From: Mytilus trossulus
Lineage: Eukaryota; Mollusca; Bivalvia; Mytilida; Mytilidae
Assembly (NCBI RefSeq): GCF_036588685.1
Contig: NC_086374.1
Location: forward strand, 68,694,457-68,758,456
Length of the DNA stretch: 64,000 nucleotides
Reading direction: 5' to 3'
Shown here: one piece after another, positions 12,701 to 24,439 of the stretch
Numbering within the stretch: position 1 is the first letter of the stretch
Layout: the number at the start of each line of letters is the position of its first letter
Notes under the pieces: model-generated
The model's database searches: none
The model's input: only the letters and a program-made list of their open reading frames with translations
Told to the model about the DNA's origin: nothing
Position numbers and translations under genes: made by a program

Positions 12701-13931
12701 ATCTCATCACACTAGACCATTCCCTTTTATACACGAGTGGTTCTCCTAACTTCTGGTCAAAAAAAGGGTACAACAATCCTATACAAGCTGCAAAAGAAAA
12801 AAATATTTGTTTTAACAGAGATCATTCTCTAGTTGATTTATTTTGATTTATTTATCTTGCATTGGATACACAATGTACATTTTGTACATATGTACATTTT
12901 GTACATATGTACATGTAGGTTGTTGTTATAATAGTTGTCTTTCTTTTGTTTACAATTGTTGTTCATAATAATTAATATTTTATCAAATTGTTGATGTACA
13001 AATGTAAGCTGCTTTTCACAATTTTTGCACTTGTCAGTCATCGATATAACAAATGTACAATGTATAACACATCAATATTTTGATTAAATAAACATTATTT
13101 TCATTAAACATGATAAAAGGCTAATCATTTGGAATTATCAACTTAAACCATTAGATACAGATAAATCCTGTCAGACTTGTGTACATTGTATATAGAAACA
13201 TGTCTTTTGTTGAAGAATTTATGTAGATACTAATTTGTCTATACTATATGGTGTACATTATAAAGTCAGTCTCAAAGACTGTTTACCACAATATGTTGTT
13301 TTATTTAAATTACAAATTTAAAGGAAGATGTTTGTGTACTCAGATAGCCTCTAGCTCCAAATAAAAATAATAACATGTTGATTACAAAAATACAAGAAAT
13401 TAAAAAAAAATATTTTTAAATGAAAAAACCTACATTTAATTGCTGCAATCCACACTGAATTATAAACCAGTTTTTATTATTTATATTTATGTTCTTATAT
13501 TACATTTGTTCAATTAAATGATTCAAACATCTAGAAGAATTTATTATCTTATCTTAATTCTAGGAAACATTTAATTTTATGTACATGTACAATGTATAGT
13601 ACATGTACTTATACATTATATATAATAAACTTTTAGGTTTTGTAACAATCTACTACATGTACATGTAGCTGGATTTTTCCAATATGACAATACAGTAGTA
13701 CAAATATAAATGTGTACATTTGTAAACAAGTACATGTACATTAAAGTACAAACCTGCTGCTACTCCAACCACTGGGTGAACCCACCAGTCTGACGTAAGG
13801 TAACTATTATAAAATTCCATAGGAAAATTAGGTATTCCTCGCTGTTTTTGCAGTAAATTCAATACCACAGAAAAAAATGTTCCCACAAAAAATAACACAG
13901 TTGCTCTCAATGATACAGTACAGGAAGCCAT
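9728..13931 (-). CDS. INSIG: Insulin-induced gene protein (INSIG), five coding exons, 201 aa
   Basis: Coding exons, 5' to 3' on the minus strand: 13931-13754, 12787-12663, 11880-11714, 10306-10207, 9763-9728. All have GT/AG borders and the frame is continuous. INSIG is a six-helix ER membrane protein that holds SCAP-SREBP in the ER when sterols are high and directs sterol-regulated HMG-CoA reductase degradation. Diagnostic motifs are LNLLQKQR (exon 1), [16 protein letters not shown] and [12 protein letters not shown] (exon 2), [11 protein letters not shown] (exon 3, with the juxtamembrane Asp, about residue 127, that vertebrate INSIGs need) and [20 protein letters not shown] (exon 4). The start is the ATG at 13931, 12 nt inside an exon opening after a TTTATTTCAG acceptor. 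This gives a short N-terminus beginning MASCTVSLR. The protein ends in [11 protein letters not shown] and has no KxHxx-type ER tail. Exon lengths of 125, 167 and 100 nt agree with my memory of vertebrate INSIG. Vertebrate INSIG1 versus INSIG2 assignment cannot be made. Confidence 0.95.
11445..11687. mobile_element. TIR MITE in INSIG intron
   Basis: The left end, ATATAAAGGGGGTCTCATTG followed by GGG, is an imperfect inverted match of the right end CCCCAATGAGACGCACTATA. The body is about 240 bp and non-coding. It lies between INSIG coding exons 3 and 4. Confidence 0.65.
11994..12590. repeat. Two-copy tandem duplication (~299-bp unit) in INSIG intron
   Basis: The block beginning CCAACATATTAAAGATTATC near 11994 is repeated near 12293. 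Both carry AAGCCAGAATGCATTTGATT, ACATGACATAGTGTGAGAAG and CAATGCTTCACCAATATTTT, and the second copy ends about 70 bp from INSIG exon 2. Identity is high, so the duplication looks young. Confidence 0.85.
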
Positions 13932-13943
13932 CACAAATATTTT
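13932..13943 (-). other. INSIG: INSIG 5' UTR part of first coding exon
   Basis: A TTTATTTCAG acceptor sits directly upstream of AAATATTTGTG and then the start ATG, so at least one non-coding exon must lie further upstream. That fixes the first ATG of this exon as the likely initiator. Confidence 0.6.
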
Positions 13944-14443
13944 CTGAAATAAAAAATAATCAATAAAATATACATGATATATATATATATTTCACAGATT
14001 TAAATTGTAAATTTCTGGAGTATTTGTATGAAAGCAAAGCTAAAACAAGTAATCAAGTAAAAATATACAAAAATAAAAATCTACACATATAAATAATAAA
14101 TACATGTACATATATCTATTATTTATATCTATAGATTTTTATTTTTCGAACCCATGCTACTGAAATATTGTGACACCAAATCGCCTGCACTGTAGCCGTC
14201 CCTGAATGTAGCTAACACATAATAAAACATGTACAATATTGCAGTCAGGGTAATATGTTTTACAACAAGGGTTGTTGTCTCTTTGACACATTCCCTATTT
14301 CCATTCAAAATTTTATTGTATACACAACTTCATTTTTTTGTCACAAGTCATGTTAATTCACTTGAAGATATGTTACTGTAAGTATGATTTCCTAATTAAC
14401 CTGACCTTTCAAGATTTGAATACAACAGCCTATTGAGGGGCTT

Positions 14444-15170
14444 TCGGGTCAATCCAGCCCAAATGTAAAGTCGATCCGGCCCCAACAAATAATATTTTTA
14501 TAAGGAACAAAAACTAAGATATATATATTAATTGTATTTCATAAACGTGTATGATTTTTATTATAATGTAAAAGGTTTAGGGTAAAAAAAAAGGTCCTTT
14601 GAAAAATAGATGAGTATAAAACAACTAGGTTATTATATGTTTTTATTACAAGTTTTTAAGATAATTGGGAATAATTATATTAAAACGTATTTAAAAGAAT
14701 TCTGACAAACATTAAACAGCAGTAATTAGCATTTTCTTTCATTTACTGTTTTCATCTTGTGTAATAACAAATAGTTAAAATGTATACATACACAAGGGTA
14801 CAAGCGGACCCCAAGCTGATACATAATTCGAATTGTGACTGTGAATGAAATAAATAGAATAAAAATCGCCATGACATTCCAACTTATCATTGAAAAAAAA
14901 CTTCATATTTTAAAATATGTTGAAGCTGCTATACAAACAGACACAATAACATTCATGTTCGTATCAATTTAAAATAGTTCTTTAACTGGTACTCGGAATC
15001 AGTCTCCAATACTTCACTTACCTGTTGTCATCCCGATACTTTTTGCAATTTCCATTTATACTATTAAAATTTGTTTATCCATATTTTATTATGGGGCCGG
15101 ATCGACGTGGGACGGGTCGACTTGGGCTGGATGGACTTGGGGACGGATTGACTTGGGGCCGGATCGACCA
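14444..15170. mobile_element. TIR element with GGGCCGGATCGACTTG-type subterminal boxes, copy 1
   Basis: The left end carries GGTCAATCCAGCCC and GTCGATCCGGCCCC. The right end carries an inverted series of the same box (GGGGCCGGATCGAC, GGGCTGGATGGACTTG, GGGGACGGATTGACTTGG, GGGGCCGGATCGACC). The body includes GAAGCTGCTATACAAACAGA, which also occurs in the partial copy at 17560-17851. It is non-coding and non-autonomous. Confidence 0.75.
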
Positions 15171-15292
15171 GATACCAATGAGGGTACCTTCATGACAAAT
15201 AACAGTAAAAACTCTTGCCAACTGTCGTAAATGTTATTGTTTGGTTCATCACAAAACAATGTACTCTATCTTTAAGACAATAGGTAGCAGAA

Positions 15293-15510
15293 TTGAGGGG
15301 GGATAGGACCTTTATCATGTTTATCAGGACTCCGCCGTCCGGGATTGGGTATTTTAAAGCTCAGGATTTCGGGATTGACCCTTTCAGGATCCAGAATTTT
15401 CGTTTTTTAGAATTTCAGCGCCTCACGATTTCGTATTTTATTAAAGCACTGGATTTCAGGATTTTGTGTTTTTAAGTCCAGGATTTCATGATCAGAACCC
15501 CTCCCCCAGA
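15293..15510. mobile_element. Short repeat element with GAGGGGGG / CCCCTCCCCC ends
   Basis: The element begins GAGGGGGGATAGGACC, ends ACCCCTCCCCC, and contains three or four diverged copies of a CAGGATTTCGGGATT-like box between. The small open frame it contains is of repeat origin. Confidence 0.5.
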
Positions 15511-15951
15511 ATAGTCAATACATGTATGACTGTTTGACGACGCACTCTAAAGGGCATAATTTAATATACAAATGCTCATGCAGTAATGAATTCCAAATAA
15601 TAATGACATCTGGCAAGACTATTTTTCATTTTTTGCTTGGAGCTGTATTCTGTACAAGAGAATAACAGCAGTCACACTAATAACAGTTTGTTTTTATCAA
15701 TAATGGTCAAGAGTCATAGACGACTGTTTAAATATTAACAACTTACAAGGCGTATGTTTGAGGGAGCCACTCTCCACACTGCTTTGAATATGTACAAATA
15801 AAAAGCTGGTATTTACAGTTAATACTATCTATCAGTATCAATCAAAAGGTGGTTTATGAAAAATTTATTTATGTGGTTGTTTTGTTCTTTCAAAAATTTT
15901 GTATATGTATTTTACGAATACCCTTTGTAAAGTCAAACTGATGTTACTTAC

Positions 15952-16030
15952 ATGCTTTACACTGAAGAATGCGTCCGATAATGCTCACTATTGTTGTTGT
16001 TTACTATTAAAATATGATTAAAAACATGTT
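15952..16030 (-). other. INSIG: Candidate non-coding first exon of INSIG
   Basis: On the minus strand a good splice donor, CAT|GTAAGTAAC, occurs at 15952/15951, upstream of the coding exons and close to the CCDC93 start. An untranslated first exon ending here would suit the acceptor at 13943. The transcription start is not determined; about 16030 is a guess. Confidence 0.35.
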
Positions 16031-16217
16031 GGATGTGATGTTGATCAGCTGTTATCATGTATCTGCCGAGATAGTCGAACCATAAATTTTGACCAATCAA
16101 ATATGGGATTTCTTTGATCCAAGTATAGATGTCCAATCAATACTCGCGAACTGTAAAGCCGCTTATACTTGCCGGTTCTAAAAATAGTTAAAATTTGATC
16201 ATGTGACATTGTTCAAA
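15953..16217. promoter_or_regulatory. Shared divergent promoter region of INSIG and CCDC93
   Basis: This is the short interval between the candidate first INSIG exon (minus) and the CCDC93 start codon (plus). It has scattered CpGs (GCGTCCGATAATG, CTCGCGAAC, GCCGCTTATACTTGCCGG), unlike the AT-rich surroundings. No clear TATA box is evident. The head-to-head layout suggests a bidirectional promoter. Confidence 0.45.
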
Positions 16218-19200
16218 ATGGCAGCCAGTGGGAGTGTGTTTGCAGGAAGACCTCGAACAGGTTCCAAGCTGCCTGCAAATCTTGACGCAGACGGCAATGA
16301 AGCAGAGGTTATAAAAAATTAAAAGACTGAATATGCTCCCTTAATTTCCCCAAAACTTGATAATTAAGAATGAAAAGTGACTAATAATGTTCAAATTTAC
16401 AAAAAATGGCAGTGTTTACACTTAAAAAATTAGACTGATACTGAAGACAAACAGACCTGTACAGTAGAAAGAGTTTTATGGCCCAGCATCCTGTAGACTT
16501 ATAAATGTTGAATGCATTTTGTGTTTGAGAAAGATCGAATCCTTTTTCTAATTTTGATGGGCATTTTTTCTTCCGCTGAAATGTAATATAATTTTTTTTT
16601 TTTTTATATTTGGGTGGAAAGTAGAATCAGTAATAAATCAAATCAAATCAGTAATTGGCAAATGGCCTTTAAACAGGTAAGGATGAAATGATTTTCATTT
16701 CAAAGGCTTCTTTCTTTCAGGCTGTTAATATAAAAAAGAAGATGTGGTATGATTGCCAATGAGACAACTCGTCATGACACAAGACATCAAATGAACTATT
16801 TTTGCAGCAGCTACTCTGTGGAAAAGTCTACCTGACCATTTCAGGACTCATAATAGGGTTCTCAATTTAAACGCATTATTCAGTTCTGCAATGGTTCAAA
16901 CATTCAAATTGCTGTTGTTTCTGCTTAAAGATCAACTTTTTCATACTTTAATGTTAGCATTAAAATGTCTGAAATTTCGCAATTTGCATTTGGAAACAAA
17001 AAAATTGAAAGATCAGAATAATAAATATAAACACAGTTTCCAAACTTCAGATGTTTTCTTTTTTACCTCCATATTACTAAAACCTCATACTTTCCACCCA
17101 TAAAACAAAATTGGCTTGACAATTTTGTGAAAAAGATCTAGCTGACATTTTATGGAAAGCTGATACATCCTCCCCATTTTCAAAACTTCATACATGATCG
17201 TACATGGCTTTTAAAGGACTTATTGGATAAATGTTTTTTGGTAATTTTGTTTCTAGAATCCTCTGATGGTACCTGAAAAAAAGATACAATTAATTATTAT
17301 AAATAAGACATACATGTAACACCAAATAACAGAACAAACTTCAAAGACCATGTTGATTACGTAACTTTAGTCAGGATTTGCTTGAATAAAGTGAGTACAA
17401 GTGGTATTACGGTTTAGTCTAAATCATAAAACAATTGTTGAATAAACAAACTAATTATTATAATAAACAAGTGATTTGATGAAACAAGTCATTATGATGA
17501 GTTAAATTTTATAGGTTCCATTGGATTGATAATATTTATTTATCTTTTCTAAGTGTGATTTAGATATATAAAAATTGCCATGACATTCAAAGTTATCAAG
17601 GAATATAAGTTAATATTAATATGCTGAAGCTGCTATACAAACAGACAAAATCACAACCATTTTTGTATTGACTTAAAATATTTCATCTTACTGGTACTCC
17701 AATTATTCCTTATCATTTATTATGGGGCCGTATTGACTGGGGGCCTGATCGACTTGGAGCCGGATTGACATGGGCTGGATCGACTTGGGACGTATCGACT
17801 TGGGGCCGGATTGACTTGGGTCCGGATCTGTTTTGGACCGGAACGACCCGACAGTCAGGGGTACTACTTATACAAGTGTATTTTATTTACTTGAAGAAGT
17901 AAATAAAAATATACACATATAAGTAAATTTGTAGGATACTTATACAAGTGAATTTTATTTACTTGTATAGGTAAAAAAAAAATTGGCTGAGTTATGTCCC
18001 TTCGGCATTCAGATTTTTTTACTTGTATAGGTAAAAAAATCAACCTTTCTTCTCTTCTTGAATTCTTAATATTTCTTTGCTCTAATAGCATTTTAAATTG
18101 TGTACCCTTTGCAGATGTCTTTACTAATCATTTAAGTGTAATTTCGTGGACAATGAAAGTCCCATTTGTCTGTTGTCTTCTTAACACTGCTCATTTACAA
18201 GCCCCAAAGGAGCAATTTTTGAAGGCCTTGCGCAAATATACAAGATCTTTGCTCAATCAGTTTCTTTGATGAATTAATGAGATGAAACATTGAACTTTAA
18301 TGAAAAAATTTGAGCAAACCTGGGAAAAATCATTAAAGGCATGATTTTACATCTCAAAACTTGAGGATTTTTGTGGGATTGTAAGAAAAATTTACTTATA
18401 CAAGTAATTTTTTCAGAAAATTAAGGGGAGATTATTCAAACATTATTTATTTACTTATATGTGTATATTTTTTTTCACTTCTTCAAGTAAATAAAATACA
18501 CTTGTTCAAGTAGTACCCCTGACTGCCCGATACCTTTTGATCAACAAGGGTTAAATTTATCTTAATTTGACTATTTGCTCAAAATGGTTTAAAATACCAA
18601 TTCAAGAAATATAGAGTAAAAAGTGGACATTTTAATTTTGCAATACTGTGAAAGTACTTTTGTTTGTTGTGTACCAATTTTCGTGGTTTTCGTGGATGAC
18701 TTTATCCACAAATTTTAGTGTCTAACGAAATATAATCAGTGTTGTCCAAATCAAGACATAGAAAGATCCCCTTGTAGGTTTGACTACCGATAATATCTAG
18801 AGAATACATTGCATAGGGGCAAATCTACAAAATGTACTATGAACTCCAACTGCAGGCAGGATTATACCCATTTAATCTTTAAAAACATAAATTGAACAAC
18901 TGTTGACCTTGAAATTTTCATACAAAATATTGTTGATCAATGAAAGTCAGATTTCCAGTGAGGATATGCTACAGATAAAGTGTTTATTTTCTTACAATTC
19001 TCATACGGAAATTAATTATCTCATCATGCTCATGGTGGGCTTGCTCTTGATTAGAAATAAACGAAGCAAGACATCTCGGCACATTACAAACTCGGGACAT
19101 GTCAACTCGGCATACTGCAAACTCGGCACATTACAAACTCGGCATATTACAAACTCGGTACATTCATAATAAAAATGTATCAGATTTATTATTGTGCCAA

Positions 19201-22200
19201 TAAAGACTTATATTCAATTAATTTGAAATTAATACTTAGTAAAATATATGAACAATTTATACATGGCTCAGCAAAAACGGTATCTTTTATGGTTTTCTCA
19301 TATATACCTAATATATAGAAAATATAGCTCATACAAATACTTAAGACAAAAATAAAATACAGGATTTAAACTATAATAGAATTGTCTGAAAATGATAGAT
19401 TACAATCACTTCTATCTTCATTTGATAGTATAGAGCTTACTGTACCTTTAATTAAAACAGTTGCACTATTATTGGAGGAGACAAAAACCTACATGAATAA
19501 TACTGTTATATACAACTTTATATATGTTATAGTGTTTATAAACACTGTTTATTTTGTTATGATTTCTGCATATATATTATTTGTGTATATATTTGTATTG
19601 TATAGTTTATATATGCCTCCAAACCCCTAGGGGAATAAATAAATAGTGTTTGTATTTAATATTTTTACGGTGAAATTCAGGTTTTTTTTCTTTAAAAATT
19701 TTGATAAACATTAAAAATGGCATCCCCGTTTTGCATCGTATCTAATAAACTGTAAATAATTATGTTACATTGTCAAGTGACGTTTTTTATCATTGTTTCC
19801 CCAATTTAAATTATGTATTTTATTGATGGTATTATGACGATTTTATGATTATCTCCAACTAACTGCAATAAAAAAAATAGGATGGCTACCTTTAATATGT
19901 ATCCTTTCAATTAGAGAAGTTTCAGGAAATAGGTGATGATTATATATTGACAGTATAATAATCACATAATAATTAATGACAGCGGTATTTAATGACAGCC
20001 TGATAACATTTTTATGATATCCCGTTAGTTAAGCAGCTTGAGTTTATCCTGCTGAACTCCATGTGACAAATAAAATGTCAAGTACCGCCTCTTTTTAAAT
20101 TTATTGCGTAAAAAGTACATATATATCTGGTAAGAAACTAAAAATATTATCATAGTGTTTTAATATTTTTAAATTGTTTCACGAATCGCTCTGTATATCC
20201 GCTTTAATTAATAATTTTGTACTTTCGTCAAATAATGGGCACAGACCATTGTGTCGAGTGTTCCCGTGTTGTCACTACCAGACAACAAGCACTGACCTGT
20301 GATAACTGTGAAAGATGGGTACACAGAGTTTGTAATACAGGTATGTATATATATTAATTAAATTTTAATATATTGAATTAAAAAAAAAAAAAATTTACAA
20401 CGAATTTGGTTTTATGAAACACACATTCCTATCATTTATACGATTCAGATAGATCTTAAAATCTTCATCTTAAAGTTATTATTTAAAAAAAAAATGCTGC
20501 ATACAGTTATCTTATTTATGATAAAAAATATTTAAAGAACTTGTTACTATGCATGCAACAAATTAATAATAGCCAGTAATAAATTGTTACGTTTTCTATT
20601 AATTTTGGGACTTTTTGTTTGTATAAACCTGAAATAGATGTTTTTAAAATGTATCACATATGTATATACTAGTATATATATAGTTAACACATCTACTTTC
20701 ATTCCGTTGTTCTTCCTTTTATTGATATTAATACTAAGAAGAGCGTAGTGTTCCGTAGTTCAGTATGTTAAAGTAAATACTGAGTAGGCAAACACATATT
20801 AAACTTTATACATAAGTACATAACTGAAGTATTTTTACTCTGACTCTATAAACATATCTCGCTTCAAGTCTTATTAACTGATTACTACTGTATTTGCTCT
20901 CGAATTTTCAACATAAAAAAACACGTATATGATCACTTTTACAGGCATAACTCAAACAGACTATCGTCGTCTAATGAAAGGAAAGCTTGACATTGCATTT
21001 ACTTGCAACCTATGCAAAAACACAACAGAAAATGCTCCTGTTGAATCCACCAGATTAGAGCAAGACAGTGAGCAACGTTCCACACTGACAGAATACGGTA
21101 CCTTCAATATCTCATTGATTAGCAGAAAATCCAACTCTGTAAATTCCACATTCACAGAAGAACCTTCAGTTACAAGCAATCCAACAAATCTTTCCTTTGC
21201 ATCCCCACTTAATACACCACACAGAAATGGTTTATCAAGAGTGCCAAGACGTATTCTGCCGCCATTATCGCCACACAGGACATTTAACGTTGCAAGTTTG
21301 GCACCAGAACAGGCATCAATAGAACAACCAACATCAAATACAGTTGGAAACAGTTCAACAAACGATGCAACTCCAGCATCACCAAGTTACACGCCACGTT
21401 GAAATGGCTTACCTCGAGTGCCAAGGCGTATTCTGTCGCCATTGTCACCTAACAGGACATATAACGTTGTTAGTGTGGCAGCTGCACCAGAACAGTCATT
21501 AATGCCGCCACCTAGTACATACCGTTCATCAAGAATATTGAGCCCTTCACTGCCCGATGCATCTCAGACGCATTTAAATAGAACAACCAGTGTGCATCCT
21601 CCATCGCCCTTACCACTTGATGCTTCCTTTGACTTTACCCATCACCAAGATGAAAATGATGACCAGGAGATTGTTGAAAAGTAAGATATATATATATATT
21701 AAACAAATGTTGTACCTAAATGATTTTTTAAATTTTCATAAAATATGTCATAACATTAAAAAAAAAAACATATTGATTTAATTGAAAGTGTTAACACAAA
21801 TAAATATTGCATTTCATAGCTTCAAAACTAGTCCTTACTTTCACAGAATGCTTATTATGTTTTCGTTTATTTTTACAGTTCCATACAAGAGCCGGAGTTG
21901 CCTGACACTATTTTACCAGATGGTCCACCAACATTTGCCATCATAGAAAAGGGGACACAAAGAAGCAACTTAAAACTGGTTAGCAGTGACGGTTACGAAT
22001 ACACAAAGAAGGTATATATTTTTTTCAAGTATCTCGACAATTATCTTTTTTTAAAAACTTTGGCAAAAGTGTATCTACTTAAAATTTTACATGGTATGAA
22101 TATGAATTATGAAATTAAAGTAAGACTTTTGCTATCCTTGCGGTTTACTAAGATATATTGACTACGGTACGACAATGTATATTCTTTATATTTTAGATGT

Positions 22201-24400
22201 CAAAAGGCGATTTCACCTACTGGAGATGTATTAAACGATCTAAAGGCAGTAATTGTCCCGCTACTGTGTCACAGAAGGGAGAAAATTTTAAAAGAAACCC
22301 TAAACCCCACATTCACCCAGCAGACAAGGGGGCTTTGAAAAAAGTTCTAGTTCATAAAGAGGTATGCAAAACAGAGGAACATATAAGGTTAATAACGTGT
22401 TTCACTTCAACTATTATAAAATATCATAAAGTGAAATGTAAATTCAGTGGAAACTGACTTTAGATATGAAAATTTCTGTAAATATAAGTACATTAATTTG
22501 CATTCGGAATTTTATGCATATACCTTTTTAAAAATTTAAATAATATTCTTTTAAATTTTAGGTAAAACAGACAGCACTCCAAGACATCCATAAACCTGCT
22601 GGTCGTATTGTGGATGATGCTATGCTTCGTCATATAGAACCAGAAGACCATCAGCTGCCAAATCAAAACAACCTAAAAAGAACGGCAAACCTTGTCCGAG
22701 AAGAACTTAGGCCAGATGAACCAACCTCATTGTTTTTCGAGGTAAAATAAAAATTTATGATTTTCTAGATAGTCAACTTGCAACACACGTGTATAGCTAC
22801 TTCTAGTAAATAAATTTAATGCTGCAAAAAGCTTGTTTTCGGAATCCTTTTTATTTTTTACGGTATTCTGAAATAAATATGTTAACACTCAACTAATTCA
22901 ATCAAATTTTCTATATACAGCTCGATACAGATTACCTCCAATGTGACAACTTTTTGATTGAGGACATCAGAGTAGACGACCAGCGTCACTTGGTATTTTC
23001 AACGCCCGGACAGTTACAACTTTTGAAGTATGCAAAGAAATGGTTTTGTGATGGAACCTTCAAAATAATGAAAGACCCATTCACTCAGCTATGGTCCATC
23101 CACGCCTTCATTAAAAAGGGAGACAGTTTGAAGCAGGTTCCACTGGTCTTCGTGCTTATGTCTCGAAAGAAGACAAGAGATTACAAACCTGTAAGTTTCA
23201 TAATCGTCATTTTTTTTCTTGTTATCGACTTCAAGTTTTTCTAATCTGTAAATGTGACGTTTAACCATTTTGAATTTGAAAATAGATTTGACATGTATAG
23301 AATGTATTGTATATCTGTCGTTGTATCTTTGTAGCCCTGATATATTCGTATCTAAATCTCCTATTATATATACATGTAGGTTCTTGAATGTTTGAAGAGG
23401 AAGATTGGTGTACTCCATGTGGAAGGGTTTTGCTTGGACTTTGAAAAAGGTAAATTTATACAGCTTCACAGAATTACAGAAAAATAAATCGAAATAACTT
23501 TAAATTGGTGTAAAATTAACTGAAAATTCAAGTACACTTTTGAGTACGGATGGATTTATACACTAGCAACCTCTTTTTATAGACGATTAACACTACTTAG
23601 AATTGCTAATGACTTAGTAAGTGGTTTAATCTTTCCTTTTCTCTTAACAGGTGCTTGGAAAGCAATACGACATATCTTTCCAAATGCAAGCATCAAAGGT
23701 TGTGCTTTCCATTTCGGTCAAGCCATTTGGCGGAAAGTTCAAGATTTGGGACTGAAAACAACTTACAGCTCAAGAGGAGTGGAATATAGATACATCCGTA
23801 CGTATATATTATTCAATGATCTTTCTTACGTTAATATAAACAACGACAATATTTATAAATAGATAAACTCTAATAGTATCTTTACAGTAGTAACTTATTT
23901 GCTAACTATATTATACCCCCATAAACAAACCTTAAAAATATTAATGTTTATGTTATTTATAGGTTGGCACACACGAATAAATTCAGGGAAGTCGAATGTG
24001 AGCTTTTATGTCCTTATACCAGAGTTAATGAGAGAAGCTGAGATCGTGGATCTTACTCTACGATTGGTATCCGAGGAACAGGTTCTCAGACATCAGCGAC
24101 GCCGTTTTAAGGATTTGGAAGGCCGGCTCCACCAGTTCTGGGAAGAGTACGATAGTGGCGAAAAAACCGTGACACAATTGTTAAGGGATTGCAGTAAAGT
24201 GTACGGCCCCTCAGATGACTAATCACTGCAGCCAATACAAAGAATGACATTTTTATTTGTCGTTAACTTTTCATTTAGTGTCTGTATGGTATTTATAGAA
24301 ATTGTGTGTTGTTTTTTTGTGAATGGTTCATTAGTTGATGTATGGTTTATTTATTGAATTATTTATTGTGTTTTCCTATTGAGAGGAGAGACAGAGAAAC

Positions 24401-24439
<39 letters not shown>

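Noticed and set aside
17994-18269. Open frames inside the CAGTCAGGGG element
   Set aside because: No recognisable domain; the element looks non-autonomous and the frames are short.
23089-23469. 126-codon minus-strand frame
   Set aside because: Shadow opposite exons 6-7 of the MULE transposase gene.
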